NCBI RefSeq assembly: GCF_003751085.1
Contig: NZ_RJJY01000001.1
Span: 2,232,001-2,296,000 of the forward strand
Source: Micromonospora sp. Llam0
Lineage (GTDB): Bacteria > Actinomycetota > Actinomycetes > Mycobacteriales > Micromonosporaceae
DNA length: 64,000 nt
Direction of reading: 5' to 3'
Under the pieces are notes generated by a model. The model was not told where the DNA came from. It saw only the letters and a list, made by a program, of their open reading frames with translations, and did no database searches. Within the stretch, counting starts at the first letter, position 1. Every line of letters starts with the position of its first letter. Below, in pieces: positions 1-5,920 of the stretch. A program made the translations under genes and the position numbers.

Positions 1-221
1 AGGGCCCACGCGGCGCGCGCGGGCTCGTCGAGACTCCCACCGGACGGTTCCACGCGCGGCGCGGCCAACTCCCCGGCGGCGGGCAGCGCCGGATCGGCGA
101 AAACCCAGTGGGCCATCTCCGCCGGGCTGGTGTGGCTCCACAGCCCGGCTTTGGGGTGCCGGGCCAGGTCCTTCTCCACGTTGGCGACGTCGTCCGCCGT
201 CCACCACGGTTCGATCTGCAC
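1..221 (-). CDS. Hypothetical protein, N-terminal part, cut by the window edge
   Basis: The reverse strand is open from a GTG at 221 to the left edge, giving about 73 residues that begin VQIEPWWTADDVANVEKD. A GGAGGG ribosome binding site lies 7 bases before the GTG, which fixes the start. The protein is soluble-looking, with mixed charge and several Trp residues, and shows no signal peptide or membrane segment. I do not recognise a family. It precedes the 348-617 gene on the same strand but is separated from it by 126 bases, so co-transcription is possible but unproven. The reading frame continues beyond the window, so neither length nor C-terminal domains can be judged. Confidence 0.6.
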   Translation of the reverse strand, partial: MQIEPWWTADDVANVEKDLARHPKAGLWSHTSPAEMAHWVFADPALPAAGELAAPRVEPSGGSLDEPARAAWA

Positions 222-347
222 GAGCAGCCCTCCAATCCGAGAACAGCGAGCAACAGTTACGACACCGTAAGTGACATACGCTGGTCGACCGGGTAGACAC
301 GGCCAGCGCGACGGTGCCAGCGCCGCGCCGGCCGGAGCCGACTTCTA

Positions 348-617
348 TCACTGGTACGGGTCGGTGCCGTTGACGGCACGTGGGGTTTGCCGCACTCCGG
401 GCCGGGTCAGCGCCTGTTTGTAGATCGCGATCGCCACCATCCGGCCGTCGCGTCCACCGCCGACGATCGTGGCGATGACGCCGATCACCGGCGACTCGTC
501 ACTGTCGTCGCCGTAGCGGATGTCGGAGACCCGTACCCGCATCGGACAGTCGCCGTACACCCAGTCGGCCTTGCCCAGATGCAACGTCTCACCGACCCGC
601 AGCGGCTCGTCAGACAT
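348..617 (-). CDS. Small hypothetical protein (89 aa)
   Basis: An 89-residue acidic soluble protein starting MSDEPLRVGETLHLGKADW and ending DPYQ. The pattern of alternating hydrophobics (VRVSDIRYG, PVIGVIATIVGG, MVAIAIYKQAL) suggests a small beta-rich fold. Its ATG overlaps the stop of the upstream gene by 8 bases (ATGTCTGA), so the two are almost certainly translationally coupled. No catalytic motif, signal peptide or membrane helix is visible, and I do not recognise a family. The overlap and the codon bias make it a convincing gene despite its size. Confidence 0.65.
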   Translation of the reverse strand: MSDEPLRVGETLHLGKADWVYGDCPMRVRVSDIRYGDDSDESPVIGVIATIVGGGRDGRMVAIAIYKQALTRPGVRQTPRAVNGTDPYQ

Positions 618-1074
618 CGTCGTCGTCCTCCCCGTGCGGGTAGCCGTCCGGCATCAGCCCGGACAGTTGCAGCACCGCTCGCACCCGGCGGGCCTTGCCC
701 GGGTCCCAGCGGTCGAGGATGACCAGCGACCGCAGCAACGGCCGGCACGGCGCGGCGACGTCACAGGTACGGCATTCGCCGAGCCGCGCCGACGGCAGGT
801 GTTCGGCGATGTCGAGCCGCGCCTGGCGCACCGCCTGCGCCACCACGGTGTCGCCGGGGTCGAGCTCGGCGTCGAGCGCGCTGGCCGGGGCGGGGGCGAC
901 CGCACGGGCGGCGGTCAGCCGGAAACGCGGGTCGTGTCCGATGTCCGTCTCTCCCGGCGTGCGTTGCGGCAACGGCGGCCGGTTCGGGGTCGCATCGGTA
1001 CGCCGGGGCGTCCCGATCGACGTGTAGCGGGCCAGCCGGGGTGTCCCGCCGATCCCGTCATTCCTGTGCACCAC
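610..1074 (-). CDS. Small hypothetical protein with CxxC...C motif
   Basis: The open frame extends further upstream to an ATG at 1245, but a perfect AAGGAGG at 1087-1081 sits 6 bases before a GTG at 1074 and 9 bases before a second GTG at 1071, so the translated protein is probably about 154 residues. The first part is Pro/Thr/Arg rich and probably disordered. The C-terminal third is compact and carries GECRTCDVAAPCRP, a Cys-x-x-Cys plus a third Cys that could bind a metal, followed by a helical segment and an acidic tail (GEDDDDV). It overlaps the next gene by 8 bases. Function is unknown. Confidence 0.55.
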   Translation of the reverse strand: MVHRNDGIGGTPRLARYTSIGTPRRTDATPNRPPLPQRTPGETDIGHDPRFRLTAARAVAPAPASALDAELDPGDTVVAQAVRQARLDIAEHLPSARLGECRTCDVAAPCRPLLRSLVILDRWDPGKARRVRAVLQLSGLMPDGYPHGEDDDDV

Positions 1075-1415
1075 CAAGATCCTCCTTGGATTGCCGATGA
1101 GTCGTGACATCCACCCTGGACTCGGGGTCACGGTTGGCGGAACCCGACCGGTGACCCCGTGCACGCCGGGAGTCCCATGACGCGAGCCAGGCCCAGCACG
1201 AGGGAAACTGAGGGATGCGAAAGCCTTGCAACGGCGCGAGTCCATCTGATAGGAGCCTGAAGATCAATTACTCAACCTGATCTTGCGGTTATCCACAGGA
1301 CCGGAATCCATGCTGGACGCGTCAGCACTCGTGAAGGAAGATGAATCGCGACCTCACGCAACGGGGACGCCTTTCGGCGATGCCTCCACCGCGTGTGCAT
1401 GAGGGAATCCGAGGG
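1075..1415. promoter_or_regulatory. Divergent intergenic region with a duplicated GAGGG-rich segment
   Basis: These 341 bases separate two divergent transcription units. The segment 1200-1258 (gagggaaactgagggatgcg and onward) closely resembles 1400-1458, which covers the translation start of the XRE regulator; the offset is about 200 bases, and both copies run on to a similar GCGAGT...ATCTGAT. Short GAGGGA steps recur every 9-10 bases within each copy. This could be an old partial duplication or repeated operator half-sites for the regulator that starts at 1416. No convincing -35/-10 pair could be chosen. Confidence 0.4.
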
Positions 1416-2213
1416 ATGCGAGGGACTGTGAGCGGCAGCGAGTATCTGATATCGGAGCTACGGCGAGTGCGCGAGTCGATGGGTCTCACCCAGGAGTCCT
1501 GGGGCGAGCGTGTCCACTTCTCGGCGAAGCACGTCGGCTCCATCGAGCGCGGCGAACGTCCCGCCCTGCCCAACTACCTGGGCATGGTCGACAAGGTGTT
1601 CGGCACCGCCTTCATGAAGTTCTACCGCGAGTTCGTCATCGGCGAACACGCCCCCGTGTGGTTCAAGCCGTTCATCGAGTACGAGCAGCGGGCGAGCTTA
1701 CTCCGAGCCTTCCAGCCCTTGGTCGTACCCGGGCTGTTGCAGACTGAGCCATATGCACGAGCGGTACTCACCACGTACGGCATCCACGGCGAGAAACTGG
1801 AGACGGCGATCTCCACTCGGATCGAACGACAGGAAATCTTGAGACGCGAGTCGAACCCGTGCCATCTGGCTGCGGTGATCGATGAGGCGTTGCTGCATCG
1901 TGGCGTCGGCGGGCCGGAGGCCATGCACCAACAACTCACCGCGCTCGCCGAGGCAGCGGAACGCCCCAACATCCAGATTCACCTGGTTCCGCTCTCAACC
2001 GGCGCCTACCCCGGCGTCGATGGCGGATTCGTCCTCGCCACCGTGGATGGCCGGGCGGTCGGCTACGTGGAGGGTCACCTACGAGGCAAGGTGGTCGAAG
2101 CGCCCGACGACACCGCAGAGCTTGAGCAGACCTGGGAAGCGATCCGGGGGTACGCTCTGCCGAGCCATCAGAGCCTAGAACTGATCATGAGGACGGCTGA
2201 GAAATGGACATGA
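1416..2213 (+). CDS. XRE-family regulator with C-terminal DUF5753 domain
   Basis: About 265 residues. Residues roughly 8-62 form a helix-turn-helix of the XRE type (ISELRRVRESMGLTQESWGE then HVGSIERGERPALPNYLGM). The remainder is the DUF5753 region, recognised by FQPLVVPGLLQTEPYARAVL, the ERQEIL segment and the C-terminal HLVPLSTGAYPGVDGGFVLA stretch. The open frame begins at 1341, but GAGGG at 1401-1405 is 10 bases before ATG 1416, which best matches the family length. GTG 1428 is an alternative. Such regulators are characteristically encoded beside DUF397 proteins in actinomycetes, as here, where the two overlap by 10 bases. The pair probably acts as a regulator/partner switch; the targets are unknown. 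Confidence 0.88.
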   Translation: MRGTVSGSEYLISELRRVRESMGLTQESWGERVHFSAKHVGSIERGERPALPNYLGMVDKVFGTAFMKFYREFVIGEHAPVWFKPFIEYEQRASLLRAFQPLVVPGLLQTEPYARAVLTTYGIHGEKLETAISTRIERQEILRRESNPCHLAAVIDEALLHRGVGGPEAMHQQLTALAEAAERPNIQIHLVPLSTGAYPGVDGGFVLATVDGRAVGYVEGHLRGKVVEAPDDTAELEQTWEAIRGYALPSHQSLELIMRTAEKWT

Positions 2214-2389
2214 CCGGCGTACGCTGGCACAAGAGCACGCACAGCGACACTCAGGGCTGTGTCGAGGTCGCCGAGAACGTTCCCGGTCGGGTGTACGTCC
2301 GGGACACCAAGGACCGTGACGGCGGCACCCTCACCTTCGCCCCGGCCGCTTGGCGGTCGTTCATCGCCGAGGTCACCATCAACCGCTGA
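2204..2389 (+). CDS. DUF397 protein
   Basis: A 61-residue protein with the DUF397 signature: W-x-K-S-T/S-x-S near the start (VRWHKSTHSDTQGCVEVAE) followed by a beta-rich stretch with RVYVRDTKD and ending FAPAAWRSFIAEVT. It starts at ATG 2204 (a second ATG lies at 2210) inside the end of the upstream XRE/DUF5753 gene, so the two are translationally coupled. DUF397 proteins are small partners of DUF5753 regulators in actinomycetes, where they are thought to counteract or modulate the regulator. A strong hairpin follows the gene and closes the unit. Confidence 0.88.
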   Translation: MDMTGVRWHKSTHSDTQGCVEVAENVPGRVYVRDTKDRDGGTLTFAPAAWRSFIAEVTINR

Positions 2390-2422
2390 GCCCGCACCGG
2401 TTCGCCAAGCAGCACCAACGCT

Positions 2423-2472
2423 GACAGAGCCCGGCCACTGCCCGCGACTGCGGGAGTGAGCCGGGCTCTGTC
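2423..2472 (+). terminator. Strong hairpin after the DUF397 gene
   Basis: A perfect 13-base stem, GACAGAGCCCGGC at 2423-2435 pairing with 2460-2472, encloses a second helix (CACT and CCCGC arms around a GACT loop). No U-tract follows, as is common in actinomycete terminators. It lies between the XRE/DUF397 unit and the convergent decayed gene at 2565-3101 and could serve both. Confidence 0.75.
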
Positions 2473-2564
2473 AACGCCTCGCCCTTACCGGTTGATACGT
2501 CACGCCTTGGCTTTGCGGCCTCGGGTTGCCTTCGGCGGGCGCCACGAGGTCAACGCCTCGTCAG

Positions 2565-3101
2565 TCAGACCTTACTGCGTGCGATGACTGGAGCGCCCCA
2601 GCTGTACTGCGGGTCGATTACCACTTCGGTTCCGGCGGGATACCCGCTGAGCCGCAGCCGGGCCGGGTACTCGTCGGACGGCTCCCACACGATGTACTCC
2701 AGGTAGTCCGCGATCACCTCCCGGATCGACATCTGCTGATCACCCATCCGGGCCAGCTCGTCGCTGTCGAGGTAGTGCACGAAGACGTCGATCCCATCGG
2801 TGGCGATCCGCCGGTCGGCAAGCCCGTACGGGTTGCCGAACTCGTTGCGGACCTGCTCCGCCACAACCCGGATCTTGTCCTTGCGCAGCCCCATCTCCCT
2901 CAGTGAACGCAGCACGTACGCCTCGACGACGGCAACGATCGGCACCGACGGCCAGCCGCGCTTGACCGGTGGGACGCTGTGCACCAACGGTGCACCGGCG
3001 GCCCGCTCGGCGAGTCAGGAGTACATCGTGCTGCGCGGAATCCTGAGGTAGCGGGCGGTGTCGACCGGGGTGAGGAGCGCATCGTGCAGCTTGTCGATCA
3101 C
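2565..3101 (-). pseudogene. Decayed HTH/DUF433-type protein with internal stop
   Basis: GTG 3101, preceded by GGAGGGAGGGGAGC, begins VIDKLHDALLTPVDTARYLRIPRSTMYS, a MerR/excisionase-like helix-turn-helix. The frame then hits TGA at 3017-3015, where TGG (Trp) would be expected, and resumes in the same frame as LAERAAGAPLVHSVPPV. The rest reads on to EVVIDPQYSWGAPVIARSKV, which matches the opening of a DUF433 domain. That domain normally continues for about 50 residues, but here it stops at 2565. So the gene has both a nonsense mutation and a truncated 3' end. DUF433 proteins often act as antitoxin-like partners; no toxin gene is next to it. A short in-frame restart at 2987 may still be translated. 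Confidence 0.72.
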
Positions 3102-3238
3102 CGCTCCCCTCCCTCCGCCAACACGCTCACAGCATCGCATCTGGCACACAGGTCTACCCGCCAGCCCTGGCCGCTCGCTACCCCGTGTCCTGCTACAGGT
3201 GCCCTGAGTCGCCTTCCGGACAGCTGGACGTAGGCGGT

Positions 3239-3324
3239 CCGTCAGATCGGATGCGGGTGATCTGACGGAGGGCCGGCGTGGCGAGTCGACCAGGCGAAGT
3301 GGATCACGGGTGGTCCTGGTCGAC
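3239..3324. repeat. Dispersed repeat copy A with two hairpins
   Basis: The 3245-3307 segment is one of three copies in the window of a ~63-bp sequence (others at 5232-5294 and 5769-5831) sharing GATCGGATGC near one end and GAGTCGACCA near the other. This copy is the most structured. CCGTCAGATC at 3239-3248 pairs perfectly with 3259-3268, and GTCGACCAGG at 3285-3294 pairs with 3315-3324. It is non-coding and lies between the decayed DUF433 gene and the gene at 3394, in the 3102-3393 gap. A small palindromic mobile element or a repeated regulatory RNA are both possible. Confidence 0.7.
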
Positions 3325-3393
3325 CCCTCGCGCTCGGTCACGCCGGACGCCGGGTCACAATGATCTGCGACGGGCCGGACACAGGAAGTGATC

Positions 3394-4128
3394 ATGTGGC
3401 GTAGTGAGACAGGGTCGGGCACCCCACCGCAGGCACCGGTCGACCAGCCGTCGCTACCGAACGCGTTCACTGTCATCGTGCCCATGATGATCACGGCGGG
3501 CACGATCATCGGCTTCGCCGCTGGCGGCGTCGATGGTATGGCTGTCGGTGCTCTGGTCGGCGGGGGCATCGGCCCCGTCGTGGCCTGGGGGTGGTACGCG
3601 GCGCAACAGCGACTGGTCCGGCAGGGCCGGGCGGCCGTACCGCTGCCGTGGTCCCTGCTGCTCCTGGTGCTGGTGCTGCCCGTCGCGCTGCTGGTGTGGC
3701 TGCCCTCGGCGAGTGGTCAGCCCCGCCCCGAGGACGAGAAGTCGCCGACGCCCATCTGGTCTCCCACGCCGTCGCCGACCCCGACGCCCACCGGGTCACC
3801 CGCACCGTCACCGACGCCCACCCCGACTCCGTCGCCGACCCCGTCACCCAGCCCCACCGAGGATCCGGTGCTCGGCTGGCCCACCGATGCCAACGACGGG
3901 CCGCCGAAGCTCTGGGCCTACTTCGGGTCGGAGTTCTTCTTCCCCGACTGGGTCTCCTGTCACGACACTGATTGCCTGGCTGGCGAAGGCACCAAGGTGC
4001 ACGTCTACAAGCTTGACCCGTTGGGCCGCGACCGGACGTTCCGTGGCGACGTCGCCGACCCGTTAACCACCCTGATCAGTGAGGGCTTCACCCCGGCGCA
4101 GGCGTACGCCCTGCTTGAAGACGACTAG
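3394..4128 (+). CDS. Membrane protein with Pro/Ser/Thr-rich linker and exposed C-terminal domain
   Basis: About 244 residues. Two hydrophobic segments (roughly residues 27-60, FTVIVPMMITAGTIIGFAAG onwards, and 82-105, LPWSLLLLVLVLPVALLVWL) are followed by a ~45-residue stretch of SPTP/PTPTP repeats and then a small acidic domain with two Cys (VSCHDTDCLAG). The topology suggests a membrane anchor, a rigid extracellular spacer and an outside domain whose Cys pair may form a disulfide. ATG 3394 is 8 bases after AGGAA; the in-frame GTG at 3388 is less likely. It converges with the next gene, 30 bases away. I do not recognise the C-terminal domain. Confidence 0.7.
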   Translation: MWRSETGSGTPPQAPVDQPSLPNAFTVIVPMMITAGTIIGFAAGGVDGMAVGALVGGGIGPVVAWGWYAAQQRLVRQGRAAVPLPWSLLLLVLVLPVALLVWLPSASGQPRPEDEKSPTPIWSPTPSPTPTPTGSPAPSPTPTPTPSPTPSPSPTEDPVLGWPTDANDGPPKLWAYFGSEFFFPDWVSCHDTDCLAGEGTKVHVYKLDPLGRDRTFRGDVADPLTTLISEGFTPAQAYALLEDD

Positions 4129-4158
4129 TGACGGGGGTCAGTCGGCTCGGCGTGGCGG

Positions 4159-5142
4159 TCAGCGGCGGGCGGCCAGCACGGCGAGGATCTCCCGGCGTAC
4201 CTCGGCGGTGTCGTGCACCAGCCGCCGGTGGCTGAACCGCACCACCTGGATGCCCAGGGTGGCCAGCCAGGCGTCCCGGCGCAGGTCCACCTCCCGCTGA
4301 CCGGGCGCGCCGTGCACGCTTGCGCCGTCCAGCTCGAACGCGACCCGCTGCGCCTCGGCGTAGACGTCGAGGTAGCAGGTACGCCGCCCGTCGCTGACCC
4401 GCGCCTGCCGGCGCAGCGGCGGCATCCCGGCACCGGTGAACACACGGTCGTGGCCCCAGATCTCCAACGGGCTGTGGCAGCCGGCCGCCAGCTTGCCCAG
4501 CAGCTCCCGCAGCTGCGCCCGGCCGGGCAGCTTCGGCGCGCCGGCCAGCGCCGCACCGACGCGCTGCGGGGTGCTGTGCCGCCCGGCCACCGCCTGGATC
4601 ACCGGGCCGCGCCGCTCCCCCGCAGGCAGCAGCGGCCACGAGTCGACCAGGGCCCGCTCCAGCCAGGTCACCGGCACCCCGTGGCGCGTCAGCGTGTCCG
4701 GCCCGTCGAGGCTGAACCCGCGTACGTGGTGCACCACCAGCCCGGAATGGCTGCTCAGCCGTACCGTCGCCGGGACCGTCAGGTGCACCGGCTCGCCAGC
4801 AGCCGGCTGCCACAGCCCCCACAGGTGCAGCGCGGTCAGGTGGCTGAACGCGCCCCGCCCGTCGGCGTAGCCGAGCGCCGCCCGCCGGGCCCGTGCCGGG
4901 TCGAGCCCGCCCAGCCCGGCCGGAAACCGGCCGGGGTCGCCGGTGTCGGCGGCGTCAACGGTGCCGGTGGCGTTGTCGGTGCCGGGCAGCGTGGTGTCGG
5001 CGTACACGCCGGGCAGGATTCGGCGCACCCGGCCTTCGCGGCGGGCCACGTCGATCGCCCAGGCCGGCACCACCTCGGCGGCGTCACGTCGGCAGAGCAC
5101 GCCGTGGTTGCGGTCGAGCAGGGTACGCAGCTGCGGGTCCAT
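4159..5142 (-). CDS. AbiEi-like antitoxin domain / DUF559 (Vsr-like) protein
   Basis: A 327-residue protein. Residues ~5-45 (LLDRNHGVLCRRDAAEVVPA then RILPGVYAD) form the winged-helix opening typical of AbiEi-family (type IV toxin-antitoxin) antitoxin-like proteins. The middle contains FSHLTALHLWGL and the VLERALVD-like VTWLERALVDSW found in this family. The C-terminal ~100 residues form a DUF559 domain related to very-short-patch-repair endonucleases (CYLDVYAEAQRVAFELDG and ATLGIQVVRFSHRRLV). Proteins of this composition are abundant and often solitary in actinomycetes; no AbiEii nucleotidyltransferase toxin is adjacent. A nuclease or antitoxin activity is inference. Dispersed repeat copy B lies just upstream. 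Confidence 0.75.
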   Translation of the reverse strand: MDPQLRTLLDRNHGVLCRRDAAEVVPAWAIDVARREGRVRRILPGVYADTTLPGTDNATGTVDAADTGDPGRFPAGLGGLDPARARRAALGYADGRGAFSHLTALHLWGLWQPAAGEPVHLTVPATVRLSSHSGLVVHHVRGFSLDGPDTLTRHGVPVTWLERALVDSWPLLPAGERRGPVIQAVAGRHSTPQRVGAALAGAPKLPGRAQLRELLGKLAAGCHSPLEIWGHDRVFTGAGMPPLRRQARVSDGRRTCYLDVYAEAQRVAFELDGASVHGAPGQREVDLRRDAWLATLGIQVVRFSHRRLVHDTAEVRREILAVLAARR

Positions 5143-5231
5143 GCCGCAGAGGGTGCCCGCCCAGCCTGGACCGCGCTGCCGTCACCAGGGTGGTCTGTGG
5201 ACAACGGGGCGGCTGTGGACGGGGTTGCCGC

Positions 5232-5294
5232 GATCGGATGCTGGTGATCTGACGGGGTGTCGGCGTGGCGAGTCGACCAGGCGAAGTGGATCAC
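5232..5294. repeat. Dispersed repeat copy B
   Basis: Copy B of the ~63-bp repeat seen at 3245-3307 and 5769-5831. It carries GATCGGATGC at its left and ends GTGGATCAC. Copies A and B differ at only a few positions. Its right end overlaps the stop codon of the pglW remnant by a few bases. The inverted arm present left of copy A is missing here, so the conserved unit is the 63-bp core and not the hairpin. Confidence 0.7.
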
Positions 5295-5703
5295 GAGACG
5301 GCCTCGCTGACCCGCACCACCTCACCGTCGAGTTTCGGCAGCGCCTGCGGATCCTCGGCCGGGCAGAGCAGCCACACGGTCCCCGCACCGGAGCGAGCTG
5401 CGGGGCCCGCTGCGCCTGCAACGCGTTGCGTTCCACCAGGTAAATCCGCACCCGGCGGCGTTCCCGGGGCAGCTCCCGGTGGGTGGCGTGGTGGCGTTCA
5501 TCGGTCGGTGGGCGCAGCAGCAGGCCGGTGCCGATCGGCGGCAGGTCGACCTCGTACGGGTGCCCGGTGTCGGCGGTGAAGGTGAAGTTCGACCAGGCCC
5601 GGAACGGCTCGGTGTCGGGCAGCAGCTCCTGCAGGTGTGCCAGCGCTTCGCGTTCGTGTGCGAACTGCGACGGCGTGATCGGCGTCCACCGGCCCTCCTG
5701 CAT
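5291..5703 (-). pseudogene. Remnant of a PglW-type BREX kinase gene, deleted and frameshifted
   Basis: ATG 5703 opens MQEGRWTPITPSQFAHEREA and continues through EPFRAWSNFTFTADTGHPYEVDL, which matches the N-terminus (NERD-nuclease-like region) of PglW, the serine/threonine kinase of Pgl/BREX type 2 phage-defence systems. After YEVDL the expected continuation is lost. The frame runs on as RRVRIYLVERNALQAQRAP, and a different frame then supplies a plausible C-terminus, VWLLCPAEDPQALPKLDGEV, ending at TGA 5293-5291. The whole is ~135 codons against well over a thousand for PglW, so it is a deletion fusion plus a frameshift, flanked on both sides by the dispersed repeat. The origin of the 3' piece is uncertain. 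Confidence 0.65.
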
Positions 5704-5768
5704 GCCTGCGATCCTATGGGCTGCGGCAACCTGGCTCGGCATGCCGTCCCGCTGGCCGGGTTGGCCGC

Positions 5769-5831
5769 GATCGGATGCGGGTGGTCGGACGAGGCGTCGG
5801 CGTGTCGAGTCGACCAAGCGAAGTCGATCAA
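5769..5831. repeat. Dispersed repeat copy C
   Basis: The most diverged copy of the ~63-bp repeat (compare 3245-3307 and 5232-5294). It keeps GATCGGATGCGGGTG and GAGTCGACCAAGCGAAGT with several substitutions. It sits immediately upstream of the pglW remnant, so that remnant is bracketed by copies B and C in the same orientation. Confidence 0.65.
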
Positions 5832-5857
5832 CAGGCGGGGCGGCTGCAGACGACGCG

Positions 5858-5902
5858 GGCCCTGGTGGCCGTGAACCGGTACGGGTCACGGCCACCAGGG
5901 CC
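5858..5902 (-). terminator. Terminator hairpin of the large subtilase gene
   Basis: A perfect 17-base inverted repeat, GGCCCTGGTGGCCGTGA at 5858-5874 pairing with 5886-5902 around an 11-base loop, starts 19 bases after the stop codon of the minus-strand protease at 5921. It is one of the strongest hairpins in the window and no T-run follows. It would insulate the protease from the degraded region to the left. Confidence 0.85.
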
Positions 5903-5920
5903 GGGCTGGGCGTCAGTGAC

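Noticed and set aside
3760..3860. Short SPTPTP-encoding tandem units as a possible CRISPR or satellite array
   Set aside because: The units are in frame with the coding sequence, have no spacers and encode a normal extracellular linker.
4213..5247. A 344-codon plus-strand frame opposite the AbiEi/DUF559 gene
   Set aside because: It is antisense to a recognised two-domain protein and shows only Pro/Gln/Arg-rich low complexity.
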